Source: Udaeobacter sp025935755
GTDB taxonomy: Bacteria; Verrucomicrobiota; Verrucomicrobiia; Chthoniobacterales; UBA10450
Direction of reading: 5' to 3'
Assembly: GCA_036278715.1 (NCBI GenBank)
Contig: DASUKN010000075.1
Coordinates: 29,128-93,127, forward strand
Length of the DNA: 64,000 nt
The notes below the pieces were generated by a model. The model saw nothing but the letters and a program-made list of their open reading frames with translations. It had not been told where the DNA came from and made no database searches. The position numbers were made by a program, and so were the translations under genes. Positions 35,301 through 43,830 of the stretch are shown in pieces; position 1 is the stretch's first letter; every line of letters starts with the position of its first letter.

Positions 35301-35429
35301 GTCATGCATTGAGAGCGCCATCAGGCGCTGATAAAAACCTGCCTTGCTGAAAAGGCGCTCCGGGTATTTGTCGATTAATTCAAAAATCTGACCGCCGCGC
35401 AGCTCGATGTCGTTCTGGAGCGATCTCAT
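32391..35429 (-). CDS. putA: Bifunctional proline dehydrogenase / glutamate-semialdehyde dehydrogenase
   Basis: A 1012-residue PutA that oxidises proline to glutamate in two steps. The proline dehydrogenase barrel (about 90-440) shows FAVRLVKGAYWDYE and QLLYGMAG, and YLVRRLLENTSNEGFL closes it. A Ser-rich linker (about 455-485) precedes the aldehyde dehydrogenase domain (about 505-1000), with PWNFPIAI, FTGSREVGL, CEMGGKNAMIV and the catalytic cysteine in GQKCSALARL near residue 790. No DNA-binding ribbon-helix-helix domain is present, so it is the enzyme-only type. It stands alone on the minus strand. Confidence 0.93.
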   Translation of the reverse strand: MRSLQNDIELRGGQIFELIDKYPERLFSKAGFYQRLMALSMHDERFKTQLFQFVAVLPSLRRSSEIIQHLEEYFSNDHNGFSPLIGAGIRAARLVPWISAPILRWNVSEMARRFIAGRNSNDVIPTLRKRRAQKIGFTVDILGEAVVSEAEADEYAAIYGDLLEHLARETRSWSDPLGKNQELFPIVNLSVKISALYSQISPAAPADAIAHISTKLRPLFRRARELGAFINVDMESYALKNMTLELFKSILIEPEFKDWPHAGIVVQAYLRDSEDDLRDLIEWGRARGTRFAVRLVKGAYWDYETTKSGQNGSNPPVFLQKPESDANFEKLTRVLFENNSIVTPAFGSHNVRSIAHAQAVADELGIDPGRFEFQLLYGMAGPIKRALVEMGYRVREYCPIGELLPGMAYLVRRLLENTSNEGFLRAKFAENVPAKELLRDPEELIKSAAATDTGSPSRSSGSDQKNDASLNATAGHSFRNASLVSFIYKDSQDKMQSALRDVRKRLGEKYPLYIGGEKVFTDNLTPSVNPAEPTEIVGYGTEAGIDEAERAVKAARAAFEKWRWTPVEERARLLERVGEILERRRFELSAVEIFEVGKPWAEADGDIREAIDFCTFYAQQMRRLGRPKLTQQVPGEESYHHYLPRGVAFVIAPWNFPIAILCGMAAAGVVTGNAVIMKPSEQSIVCGAMLMQVFEEAGVPPGVLNFLSGQGSVIGAHLVDHKDVDLIAFTGSREVGLKIWESAGITRPGQRELKRVICEMGGKNAMIVDADADLDETIMYSIYSAFGFQGQKCSALARLILLEENYDRVMERLIPAAASLRVGNPAEPGIMVGPVIDEAAYRRILQYIEIGKKEAKLAYQAKEVPPHGYFVPPTIFTDVKPNMRIAREEIFGPVLSVLKARDLDEALEIANGTDYALTGGFFSRSPDNIERVKARLEAGNVYINRSCTGAIVGRHPFGGFKMSGGGTKAGGEDYLLNFLVPRVVTENISRHGFAPEKSPEYRDEFLWPKQRK

Positions 35430-35733
35430 TTGGCGAAACTAGCCTCGCGCGCGCGTTAGGCAATACGTACACAATCCAGTCCTCGGACCCGCGGCAATGA
35501 CAAGCAACGGAAACACTGCAGCTACGCCGAGGTTCGGGCAGCAAAAAAAGTGCAGCCTCATACACGCTCATCTGGCGGCTTCGCTCCGAACTACAGATGA
35601 ACTGCTGTACGCCAATTGGAGGAGCACATAGAGGAGGGATTTGCCTGGCAGATTCGGAGGCCCAGGGCTCCGCTGTCAGGCAATTTCTTTGTGCCGATTG
35701 TCAGTCCACAAAACCGGCGTAATAAACTCCTCG
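35430..35733. other. 304-bp divergent gap
   Basis: The region between the divergent putA and threonine aldolase genes should hold both promoters. An in-frame extension of the aldolase reading frame (from 35641) crosses part of it but shows no family-like sequence. I see no clear repeat or RNA gene. Confidence 0.5.
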
Positions 35734-36774
35734 ATGCGCGCCGCCACCATTCGCCACCAGTTTGCCAGCGATAACACGGCCGGGATCTGTCCCGAGGCTT
35801 GGACCGCTTTAGAGCAAGCTAATTCCGCCTATGCGCCCTCGTACGGTGAAGACGAATGGACTGCGAAGGTCTGCGAACGCGTCCGGGAATTATTCGACAC
35901 CGATTGCGACGTTTATCTGGTATTCACCGGTACAGGGGCGAACGCGCTGGGTCTCGCTCAGCTTTGCCAACCTTTCCACGGCGTGATCTGTCATGAGCGT
36001 GCTCACATCCAGACCGACGAAGCCGGCGCCACGGAATTTTACACGGGAGGCGCGAAACTCTTTTTGACGAAGACGAATGACGGGAAAATCGACCCCGGTG
36101 AGGCGGAGAAACTTTTTGCGCAGCAGGTGGAGTTGCACGGGCACATGATACGGGCCATCAGCATCGCACAGGCTACAGAGTTCGGAACGGTTTACACCCC
36201 GGCTGAAGTTGAAGCGATTGGCGCCTTTGCGCGCGCGTACAAAATGTTGTTTCACATGGACGGTGCGCGTTTTGCCAATGCCGTCGCATCGGTTGGCTCC
36301 GCGCCGAAGACAATCACTTGGAAAGCTGGCGTAGATGTACTCAGCTTTGGCGGGACGAAAAATGGACTCGCGGCGGGCGAGATCGTTGTCTTCTTCAACA
36401 AACAAGCCTCACACGATTTTCAATATCGGGTGAAACAAGCCGGACACCTTGGCTCGAAAATGCGATTCCTGGGGGCGCCGTGGTTAGGATTGTTGAACCG
36501 GGATGTTTGGCTGCGCAATGCGCAGCACGCTAACCAGGCGGCGAGTGAGCTCGCGCAGCGGCTTCAAAAGGAAGCAGATGTGGAGAAAGTATTTCCGGTG
36601 GAATCCAACGCAGTGTTCGTGCGATTACACGATGAACTCGTAAATGATCTGCACGCCCGAGGCTGGCGTTTTTATAAGTTCCTGGAGCCAGACATTTACC
36701 GTCTGATGTGCTCGTGGTCGACCACTGAGGAGGACATCTCAATGCTGGTCGGCGATATTGTGGCCATTAAATGA
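35734..36774 (+). CDS. Low-specificity threonine aldolase family
   Basis: A 346-residue PLP enzyme cleaving L-threonine/allo-threonine to glycine and acetaldehyde. FASDNTAGICPEAW near the N-terminus, FTGTGANALGLAQL, CHERAHIQTDEAGA, FHMDGARFANAVA and SFGGTKNG with PLP lysine K209 follow the beta-eliminating lyase/threonine aldolase pattern. ATG 35734 is chosen because the family starts just before RHQFASDN; a longer frame begins at 35641. A small lipoprotein gene follows after 37 bp. Confidence 0.9.
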   Translation: MRAATIRHQFASDNTAGICPEAWTALEQANSAYAPSYGEDEWTAKVCERVRELFDTDCDVYLVFTGTGANALGLAQLCQPFHGVICHERAHIQTDEAGATEFYTGGAKLFLTKTNDGKIDPGEAEKLFAQQVELHGHMIRAISIAQATEFGTVYTPAEVEAIGAFARAYKMLFHMDGARFANAVASVGSAPKTITWKAGVDVLSFGGTKNGLAAGEIVVFFNKQASHDFQYRVKQAGHLGSKMRFLGAPWLGLLNRDVWLRNAQHANQAASELAQRLQKEADVEKVFPVESNAVFVRLHDELVNDLHARGWRFYKFLEPDIYRLMCSWSTTEEDISMLVGDIVAIK

Positions 36775-36811
36775 TTGAACGGATGGGCCAGCGAACGATC
36801 TTACAAACCAG

Positions 36812-37351
36812 ATGAACCTATGTGAAGGAGCGATGGTGCTGGGGGCAGTAGTGCTCGCAGGATGCGGAACAACCCGCAACGTGGCAGTGAGTTCGTACCA
36901 TGTCACACGCGACGTTGCAGTAGGTTCTTACCGCGTCGCGACCGCGCCGGTGCATTACGCTTTGCGTCGCCACAGTAACGAGCCCACCATGATTGGAACA
37001 ACTGATGCAATTGAATCCGATGTGAGCCAGCCGGGTCACCCCGCTCCATCGCCGCAGTTGGCGTCAGCCCCGCAGGCACCGCGGAAGACCGATACATCAA
37101 GACCTCAAAAGGCAGCCAAAACAAGTCCGCCTGTCGCTCACAGCGAAACGGCGCAGCCGGAACCAAGGCCATCGTCCCCCGCGCAAGCGTCTTCGTCCTC
37201 CGTGTTCCCAACCGCCAAGGCCGTTCCGGACAAACCGGGATACGTGTTTAGTCCGTTTGATTCCAGCGGCAGATACGTTGACGTAAGCGGTTACGCGCCC
37301 GGGACCAAAGTTAAGGATCCGTGGACAGACAAAATTTTTGTCGTGCCGTAG
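36812..37351 (+). CDS. Putative lipoprotein with Pro/Ser-rich middle
   Basis: A 179-residue protein. MVLGAVVLAGCGTT near the N-terminus is a lipoprotein signal (lipobox VLAGC). Short repeats SSYHVTRDVAVGSYRVATAP follow, then a long Pro/Ser/Ala-rich spacer (about 75-135) and a conserved-looking C-terminus YVFSPFDSSGRYVDVSGYAP ending in KDPWTDKIFVVP. The C-terminal block looks like the short envelope domain found in other verrucomicrobial lipoproteins, but I cannot name it. Probably outer-membrane-linked. Confidence 0.65.
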   Translation: MNLCEGAMVLGAVVLAGCGTTRNVAVSSYHVTRDVAVGSYRVATAPVHYALRRHSNEPTMIGTTDAIESDVSQPGHPAPSPQLASAPQAPRKTDTSRPQKAAKTSPPVAHSETAQPEPRPSSPAQASSSSVFPTAKAVPDKPGYVFSPFDSSGRYVDVSGYAPGTKVKDPWTDKIFVVP

Positions 37352-37491
37352 GTGACGATGGGCAATTAACGGAGCAACAAGGAACTACGGCTCAGGCAGC
37401 CGTTGGATTAAAGCGTGACAGCAGGGAAGCCATCACTCCTTGATCGTCGTTGCTGCATTGCTGCCGGCGTGCACGAGTGTTACGTAATCAA

Positions 37492-39648
37492 ATGAGACTG
37501 TGCTCAAAGCTTATTGTTGCTTTGCTGCTGTGCTCCCTCCTGATCACAGTTGTACCAGACGGGTTTGCGCAGACTTACCAGGGGAAAGAACTCGTTAGGT
37601 CACAGCTCCTGGCTGATACAAGCGCGATCGTTCCCGGCAAACCATTCACTGTCGGGCTGCTGCTGCGCATGGAACCAGGCTGGCATACTTACTGGAAATT
37701 TTCCGGGGACGCGGGGTTGCCCACGGAATTGAAATGGAAACTGCCACCGGGCTGGAAGATCGGCGAAATTCAATGGCCAATTCCCCTGAAAACCGTGGAC
37801 CCCGGCGACATCGAAACTTACGGATACGAAAATGAAGTCCTGCTGATGCAGGAAATCACGCCGCCCTCAAAGCTCGACGGTTCGTCAGTGAAATTGTCGC
37901 CCGAAGCGAGTTGGCTCGTGTGCGAGAAGATTTGCATCCCGGGCGGCGCAACACTGCATCTGGATTTGCCTGTAGCGGAAACAAGTGAGCCCGCGAATAC
38001 TGACGTTTTCGCCCGTTATCGACGTTTGCTTCCTCAAAACCTGCCGGCACCCAACGTAGCGAGTACCGATTGGAGCCGGGCTGGATCCGAACTTCGCCTG
38101 AAAATTACAAGCGATACTCTGGCAAAATATCCGGCAGTCGATTTTTTTCCGTTGCCGGAGCAGGAGACGATCGTTGGGCACCCCGCAGTTCAATCGCGGA
38201 ATAACAACGAAACTGTGTTTCGGATTCCGCTCGAGTCAGCGCCGAAGGATTTATCATCGATCGCGGGCCTGGTGGTTTTTGCACAGCAGTCGAACGGCGA
38301 GGATCGGGCGGGGTGGCAGATCACAGCGAGCGCGGGAGGAGCGCGGACAGGATCGTCTGCGTCACTTACCGCGCGTTCTGCGGCCGCCCATGGAATATGG
38401 ATGTTCCTGCTCTTTGGATTTCTGGGCGGGCTGATTTTGAATCTGATGCCGTGCGTATTGCCGGTGATCTCGCTAAAAATTTTCGGCTTTGTCCAACAAG
38501 CGGGACAAAGCCGGCGAAAAATTTTGCGCAGCGGCATTGCGTTTACGCTGGGAATTTTTGCGTGGTTCATCGCCCTGGCGGTACTGCTGATCGCGCTGAA
38601 AAGTACGGGGCGGGATGTAACCTGGGGGGGTTTTCAATTCACGAATCCTTACTTTGTTCTTGTCTTAAGTGTGATCGTGCTCGTATTCGCGCTGAACCTT
38701 TTCGGCGTGTTTGAGATCTCGTTACCTCAATCGGTCACGCGCGGGTTGCTTTCGACTGGCGAACGGAGGGATTTGTTAGGCTCATTTTCCCAGGGCGTGT
38801 TCGCCACTGTGCTGGCCACCCCTTGCACGGCGCCATTTCTCGGCACGGCGCTCGGGTTCGCGTTCACCCAATCGGCCGCGATCATTCTGGCGATGTTCAT
38901 TGCCATCGCTGCGGGTATGAGCGCGCCATATTTGCTTTTGAGCGCGCAGCCTGCGTGGTTGCGCTTTTTGCCGAGGCCCGGGCCCTGGATGGTACACGTG
39001 AAACAGTTCATGGGCTTTCTGCTGTTGGCGACGCTGCTCTTTTTGCTTTACGTCCTCGGCGCACAACGCGGTCTGGAGGGAGCCATCTGGGCCAGCTGTT
39101 TCCTGCTTGTAATGAGCATCGCGTGCTGGATGAAAGGGGCATTCGTTGTCCCAACAGCGACAGCTGTGAAACGCAGCACCGTGTTTGTGCTCATGCTCGT
39201 GCTCCTGTTCGGCGGTGGTGCTTATTTCATCGGCGACAAATTTCAATCCACGAAAATCGCTTCCGCAAATTCGCAACTCCATGGTGACTGGCATCCGTTC
39301 ACACCCGAACGTTTGCAAAGCGAACTGGAACAAGGTCGCACGGTTTTTGTCGACTTCACCGCCGCGTGGTGTCTTACCTGCAAATTCAACGAGGCGAGTG
39401 TGCTCGAGGCACACGATGTGCGCGAGGCGTTCCAGCGTCATGGGATTGTCAAAATGAAAGCCGATTGGACCAACGGCGATCCCGTGATCACAAAGTTGTT
39501 GCAACAGTTTGGCCGCCCGGGTGTTCCGCTCTACGTGCTTTATCCCGCAAAGAACGAAGAGCCAATTGTTTTCCCGGAAGTGCTCACCAAAGGCATGGTC
39601 CTCGAGAAACTCGAAAGCGTCGGAAGAAAAATCGCGTCACAAAATTAG
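37492..39648 (+). CDS. DsbD/ScsB-like thiol:disulfide interchange protein
   Basis: A 718-residue protein. A signal peptide precedes an N-terminal periplasmic DsbD-like immunoglobulin-type domain (about 30-290), then a Ser/Ala linker. About eight membrane spans of the CcdA/DsbD type (about 300-590) include LNLMPCVLPVISLKIFGFV and ATPCTAPFLGTALGFAF, with one cysteine each. The C-terminal thioredoxin-like domain carries AAWCLTCKFNE (CxxC near 626-629). It moves electrons from cytosolic thioredoxin to periplasmic or outer-membrane thiols. ATG 37492 puts the signal peptide first. A redoxin gene follows 104 bp later and may be its partner. Confidence 0.87.
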   Translation: MRLCSKLIVALLLCSLLITVVPDGFAQTYQGKELVRSQLLADTSAIVPGKPFTVGLLLRMEPGWHTYWKFSGDAGLPTELKWKLPPGWKIGEIQWPIPLKTVDPGDIETYGYENEVLLMQEITPPSKLDGSSVKLSPEASWLVCEKICIPGGATLHLDLPVAETSEPANTDVFARYRRLLPQNLPAPNVASTDWSRAGSELRLKITSDTLAKYPAVDFFPLPEQETIVGHPAVQSRNNNETVFRIPLESAPKDLSSIAGLVVFAQQSNGEDRAGWQITASAGGARTGSSASLTARSAAAHGIWMFLLFGFLGGLILNLMPCVLPVISLKIFGFVQQAGQSRRKILRSGIAFTLGIFAWFIALAVLLIALKSTGRDVTWGGFQFTNPYFVLVLSVIVLVFALNLFGVFEISLPQSVTRGLLSTGERRDLLGSFSQGVFATVLATPCTAPFLGTALGFAFTQSAAIILAMFIAIAAGMSAPYLLLSAQPAWLRFLPRPGPWMVHVKQFMGFLLLATLLFLLYVLGAQRGLEGAIWASCFLLVMSIACWMKGAFVVPTATAVKRSTVFVLMLVLLFGGGAYFIGDKFQSTKIASANSQLHGDWHPFTPERLQSELEQGRTVFVDFTAAWCLTCKFNEASVLEAHDVREAFQRHGIVKMKADWTNGDPVITKLLQQFGRPGVPLYVLYPAKNEEPIVFPEVLTKGMVLEKLESVGRKIASQN

Positions 39649-39752
39649 GGCGGCTGCAACCGGGCCGCTTCGCGTTGAAATTTCGCGGGCCACGACGACT
39701 TTTAACCCACGAACATTAAACGTCTCAGCAACTCCGTTTTCTAACAACTCAT

Positions 39753-40367
39753 ATGAACATGAAACTATTGTTAACTCTTTTTACGTCGTTGATCGGAACC
39801 GCAGTGTTCGCCGCGGATGTGCCATCCATTGGAAGCAACGCGCCAGATTTTTCACTCACTGACGCGAACGGCAAGACGCACTCCTTGTCGCAATACAAGG
39901 GTAAGTACGTGGTGCTTGAATGGTTTAATCCGGAATGCCCGTTCGTGAAAAAGCATTACGGCAGCAATAACATGCAAAACCTGCAGAAAGAGTTTACTGA
40001 CAAAGGAGTGGTCTGGCTGACCATCAATTCCAATGCGCCGGGGACGCAGGGAAGTCTGACCGCAGAGGAGGCCCAGAAAATCCTGGCATCGTGGAAGACG
40101 CATGAAACTGCGCTGCTCCTGGATCCCGAAGGCAACGCAGGGCGCGCTTACGGCGCCAAGAACACGCCGAACATGGTGGTTATTAATCCGGACGGAAAAG
40201 TCATTTACCACGGTGCGATTGATAGCAAAGCAACCCCGAATCCGTCCGATATCCCAAATTCCACCAACTATGTGAAGGCCGCGCTGGACGAGTCGCTGGC
40301 AGGCAAGTCCGTCGCCACGCCGGAGACCAAACCGTACGGTTGCTCGGTCAAATACAAATCTTCTTAG
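39753..40367 (+). CDS. Exported thioredoxin-like / redoxin protein
   Basis: A 204-residue protein with signal peptide LLTLFTSLIGTAVFA (cleavage near 20). The AhpC/TSA-redoxin fold follows: APDFSLTDANGKTHSLSQYK, VVLEWFNPECPFVKKHY with a lone cysteine where thioredoxins have CxxC, and TPNMVVINPDGKVIYHGAID. A second cysteine is near the C-terminus (YGCSVKY). It resembles peroxiredoxin-like proteins without a classic CxxC. Placement after the DsbD-like gene suggests periplasmic thiol chemistry. Confidence 0.82.
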   Translation: MNMKLLLTLFTSLIGTAVFAADVPSIGSNAPDFSLTDANGKTHSLSQYKGKYVVLEWFNPECPFVKKHYGSNNMQNLQKEFTDKGVVWLTINSNAPGTQGSLTAEEAQKILASWKTHETALLLDPEGNAGRAYGAKNTPNMVVINPDGKVIYHGAIDSKATPNPSDIPNSTNYVKAALDESLAGKSVATPETKPYGCSVKYKSS

Positions 40368-40390
40368 CAGCCTGACACATCGAGACTTCA

Positions 40391-40425
40391 AAGCGGCGGT
40401 CGACTGCGACCGCCGCTTTTCTTTT
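40391..40425 (+). terminator. Strong intrinsic terminator
   Basis: AAGCGGCGGTCG-ACTG-CGACCGCCGCTT is a perfect 12-bp stem with a 4-nt loop, followed by TTCTTTT. It lies 24 bp after the redoxin stop codon and ends the DsbD-redoxin unit. Confidence 0.88.
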
Positions 40426-40546
40426 GCGAATATCAAAGCGAGGCCAGAGTGCGTCGTCCACGCCCGGGCCGCCGCGTGACGGTGCTGCGGGCAGGCCACT
40501 CCCGAAGCACCTTGTGCGAAATCCAATTAGGTCGCGGTTTTTGCGG

Positions 40547-40580
40547 TAGCTTTTGGAGTGCGGCGCTGCTGCGCCGCTTT
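40547..40580. repeat. GCTTTYGGAGTGC repeat with hairpin, copy 1
   Basis: The block TAGCTTTTGGAGTGC runs into the hairpin GCGGCGC-TGCT-GCGCCGC. A related block, AAGCTTTCGGAGTGC, is at 50407. It precedes the membrane protein gene below. Confidence 0.5.
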
Positions 40581-40601
40581 AATATTGCCAGCTTAACTTC
40601 C

Positions 40602-42128
40602 ATGACGTCCGCCGAGTCAAACTCGTCCATGAAGGAGCGCTTTCTCATTCTGCTGCTCTGCGTGGTCGCTGCATTCCGTGTCTTTATGTTCTCAGCGGCA
40701 TTCCCGTTTTTCAGCAACATCGATGAAGATCTGCATTTTGATCTGATCACGCAGTATTCGCATGGCGAAGTCCCGCACAGTTTCGATCCGCTGAAGGAAG
40801 AAACGCTGAACTGGATTGTTCCTTATGCTTCTCCAGAGTTTCTCGTTACACCGAATCACTTTTCCGATGGAAAATTTCCGATGCCGCTATGGAAGCAACC
40901 GTGGTCGAAAGTTGAACCGGAGATTGCGGCGACAAGAAGGGCATGGGCCAGTGAAATCAATTTCGAATCATCTCAGCCGCCACTGTATTACGTGCTGGCA
41001 GGTTTCTGGTGGTGCATTGGGAAGCACATTGGCTTCAGCGGCATTGAATCGTTGTATTGGATTCGGTTCCTGAACGTCGCGTTGATGGCGACCATGGTTT
41101 GGTTGGCTTATCTGGCCGCCCGAACAATCGCGCCGGACCGACTCGATTTGCGCGTCGGCACCCCGTTGTTAGTCGCTTTCATTCCGCAAAACGTGTTCTA
41201 CGCAATGAACGATGATGTGCTGTCACCGCTTTGTTTCGGAGTGTTGTTCCTATGCGTTTTGCGATGGTTGCGAACAGATGCGCCGAGCTTACAGCTTGCG
41301 GCCCTTACAGGCGTGGTAATTGCGTGCACGTACCTGACGAAATTGTCGAATTTGCCGCTGATCGTCATCGCGGTTGCAGTCGTTCTTGCCAGAATTGTAG
41401 CAATCAGCCGGCAAATGCCGCGTGCTGGACTAATCGCGGTTGCCGTGCTCCTGGTTTGCGCCGCCGTCCCGATTGGTAGCTGGATGGTTTGGCTGAAACT
41501 GCAATTTGGCGATTTTACCGGGTCCGATGCAAAGATCGCTTTCCTGGACTGGACGCGTAAGCCGTTCGTTCAGTGGTGGCAACATCCCATCTTCACACCA
41601 GCTGGACTTTGGATTTTTTGGTGGGATTTAACGGCGCGTTTTTGGCGCGGCGAAGTTGAATGGCATGGCGAACAATTCAACTGGCAAACAGTTGATCCAC
41701 TGTTCGCGATCTCTTCGCTGGTGTTCATCGCGGCAGCAGTCCTTGGATTGAGGAGGCAACTTGGAGTCTCCGCGTTCCAACGGCAGGCGATTGCCACTGC
41801 CATTCTAATGATTGCAGCAGGAATTGTGTTTCTTGGATTTCTTTCAATTCAATTCGATTTTGGCAGTTGCGTTAATCCATCCCGTGCGCATCCCTACTTT
41901 ACGTCGGGGCGGTTGCTGAGCGGCGCGCTCATTCCTTTCGCGGTCAGTTATGTCTACGGGATTTCCTGCTTATGCCGTTTCGCCACTTCAAAACTTGGAA
42001 AAGCGCACCGGATCGGTACCGCGACGACACTGGCGGTACTTGGCGCAATCGTTGTCTTTTCGCAGGTCTCGGAGATTTTGATTATTTGGCCGGTGTTTTC
42101 GAGCGAACACAACTGGTTTCATCGTTAG
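40602..42128 (+). CDS. Polytopic membrane protein, DUF2142 / glycosyltransferase-C-like
   Basis: About 508 residues with roughly 11 membrane spans. The first extracytoplasmic loop after span 1 contains NIDEDLHFDLITQYSHGE, with the acidic pair common to GT-C glycosyltransferases using polyprenyl-phosphate sugars, and SSQPPLYYVLAGFWW resembles the DUF2142/GT-C pattern. ATG 40602 is chosen; ATG 40629 is equally possible. A longer frame from 40449 would run through the repeat upstream. It likely acts in envelope glycan synthesis, substrate unknown. Confidence 0.7.
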   Translation: MTSAESNSSMKERFLILLLCVVAAFRVFMFSAAFPFFSNIDEDLHFDLITQYSHGEVPHSFDPLKEETLNWIVPYASPEFLVTPNHFSDGKFPMPLWKQPWSKVEPEIAATRRAWASEINFESSQPPLYYVLAGFWWCIGKHIGFSGIESLYWIRFLNVALMATMVWLAYLAARTIAPDRLDLRVGTPLLVAFIPQNVFYAMNDDVLSPLCFGVLFLCVLRWLRTDAPSLQLAALTGVVIACTYLTKLSNLPLIVIAVAVVLARIVAISRQMPRAGLIAVAVLLVCAAVPIGSWMVWLKLQFGDFTGSDAKIAFLDWTRKPFVQWWQHPIFTPAGLWIFWWDLTARFWRGEVEWHGEQFNWQTVDPLFAISSLVFIAAAVLGLRRQLGVSAFQRQAIATAILMIAAGIVFLGFLSIQFDFGSCVNPSRAHPYFTSGRLLSGALIPFAVSYVYGISCLCRFATSKLGKAHRIGTATTLAVLGAIVVFSQVSEILIIWPVFSSEHNWFHR

Positions 42129-42160
42129 GCTCGTCACGCCGCCTGCGCGGCAGATTGGCC

Positions 42161-42967
42161 TCACACAACGCCGCGTTTCCGCGGTGACATCCGGGCTACC
42201 CAACGCAGGACTGGCATTGGCATCAACCGCGCGATCAGCATCAACATTTTCATTGCAAATCCGGGAATGACGATCGGTCGGTCTGCTTCAACTCCTGCGA
42301 GGGCATCGCGCACGACTTGTTGGACTGTGACAACCAAAAACTGCGGACCGATGTCCGGCTGCACTCCCTCGCGCCTGGCTACTTGCTGGAATTCCGTTAC
42401 CACAGGACCGGGACAAAGCGCGCATACACTTACTCCTGTACCGTAAAGTTCCGCCCTGAGCGCTTCAGAGAAACTTGTCACATACGCTTTCGTGGCCGCG
42501 TAAACCGCAGAGAACGGGATCGGCAGAAAACCAGCGGACGAACTGACGTTAAGAACGGCGCCGTGCTGCTTTGCGATCATGGCAGGAAGGAAATGACGAG
42601 TAACCAACGTGAGCGTAGCGACGTTCACGAGGGTCATTTCCTTGTTCCGACCGGGATCGCTCTGCCCAAAAGGACCGCTGTCGCCCAACCCGGCGTTATT
42701 GATCAAGAAATCGACTTCGAGTTTATCGCGATCGATCGATTCCAAGAAATCCCGCACCTGGTCAAGATCACTCAGGTCAGCTTTTCGAACGTGAACAACA
42801 AGGTTCGGATGCTTTCCTTTAAGTTCATCAGCCAGTTCGATCAGCCTGTCATCACGTCGTGCGACCAAAATCAGCGAGCGCGCACGACCGGCGAGTTGCC
42901 GTGCAAATTCACCGCCGATGCCGGCTGAAGCACCGGTGATTAGCGCATTGCAATCGTCGAGTTTCAT
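42161..42967 (-). CDS. Short-chain dehydrogenase/reductase (classical SDR)
   Basis: A 268-residue SDR. The NAD(P)-binding ALITGASAGIGGEFA (GxxxGxG) sits at about 9-23, NNAG in FLINNAGLG, catalytic Ser in NVSSSAGFLP and YxxxK in YAATKAYVTSFSEALRAEL. The C-terminal hydrophobic stretch (GFAMKMLMLIARLMPMPVLRWV) suggests membrane association, as in DltE/YqjQ-like SDRs. ATG 42967 overlaps the end of the upstream pseudouridine synthase gene by 4 bp, so they are coupled. Substrate unknown. Confidence 0.9.
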   Translation of the reverse strand: MKLDDCNALITGASAGIGGEFARQLAGRARSLILVARRDDRLIELADELKGKHPNLVVHVRKADLSDLDQVRDFLESIDRDKLEVDFLINNAGLGDSGPFGQSDPGRNKEMTLVNVATLTLVTRHFLPAMIAKQHGAVLNVSSSAGFLPIPFSAVYAATKAYVTSFSEALRAELYGTGVSVCALCPGPVVTEFQQVARREGVQPDIGPQFLVVTVQQVVRDALAGVEADRPIVIPGFAMKMLMLIARLMPMPVLRWVARMSPRKRGVV

Positions 42968-43701
42968 CGTCGCGGCCGGAGCTTCTGCGATGCCGGGGCT
43001 CGATTCGCGGGAGCTCGCTCCTCTAGTGAATTCAACTCGCGCTTTGTCAATGGGCGCCAGTGACCTTTTGGCAAATCGCTGAGCTGAAGATTCGCGATCC
43101 GAACACGGATAAGTCTTTTGACGCGATAACCCAAGGCTTCGAACATACGGCGAATCTGACGATTGATTCCCTGTCGCAGTACGACACGCAGCCGAACAGG
43201 CGATAAAGAGTGCAGTCGCGCAATTCTTGCTCGGTGACCTTCGAGAAAAATTCCGCGCAACAATTTCGAAGCCAATGCGGGGTCCCACGGGCGATCCAGT
43301 GTCACTTCGTATTCCTTTTCAATTTTATACCGTGGATGTGTCAGGCTCTGTGCAAGCTCTCCATCGTTTGTGAGGAGAAGCAGACCTTCTGTTTGTGCGT
43401 CCAGGCGTCCGATATTAAACAGCCGCCCGAATTTTGCGGGCAACAAATCAAAAACAGTATCCCGCGCGCGCGGATCTCGCCTGGTTGAAACGAAGCCAGC
43501 GGGTTTGTGCAACATGATTGTGAACGGCGAGGCAACATGAACAAGTTTGCCATTCACCTTGACGTGGTCGCGTGCATCGGGTTCTGCGCTGAAATCCGTG
43601 CAGATCTTGCCGTTGATGGTGACCCGCCCGGCTGCGATCAATTCGTCGCATTGCCGGCGTGATCCAACGCCTGCTGCGGCGAGGAAACGATTGAGGCGCA
43701 T
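42964..43701 (-). CDS. rRNA pseudouridine synthase, RluB/RsuA family
   Basis: A 245-residue protein. An N-terminal S4 RNA-binding domain (MRLNRFLAAAGVGSRRQCDE, 1-20) is followed by the catalytic block NIGRLDAQTEGLLLLTND with the active-site aspartate near residue 99, and GINRQIRRMFEALGY. A basic C-terminal tail follows. It makes pseudouridine in large or small subunit rRNA. It is the first gene of a two-gene unit with the SDR (4-bp overlap). Confidence 0.9.
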   Translation of the reverse strand: MRLNRFLAAAGVGSRRQCDELIAAGRVTINGKICTDFSAEPDARDHVKVNGKLVHVASPFTIMLHKPAGFVSTRRDPRARDTVFDLLPAKFGRLFNIGRLDAQTEGLLLLTNDGELAQSLTHPRYKIEKEYEVTLDRPWDPALASKLLRGIFLEGHRARIARLHSLSPVRLRVVLRQGINRQIRRMFEALGYRVKRLIRVRIANLQLSDLPKGHWRPLTKRELNSLEERAPANRAPASQKLRPRR

Positions 43702-43721
43702 ACCGCTTTCTTACACCAACT

Positions 43722-43821
43722 GTTATTCCGAGCGAAGTGGAGGAACCCCGCGCGACATCCAAAGCTAAAGCGACAGGATCCTTCGACTCCTCCGCGTACG
43801 CGGGATCCTCTCAGGATGACC
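43722..43821. repeat. Dispersed hairpin repeat, family A (copy 4)
   Basis: It starts TTATTCCGAGCGAAG and ends CTCTCAGGATGACC. Internally GGATCC and the palindromic CGCGTACGCG are visible. It sits between the pseudouridine synthase start and the end of the small basic protein gene. Confidence 0.65.
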
Positions 43822-43830
43822 TGCGAGAGA

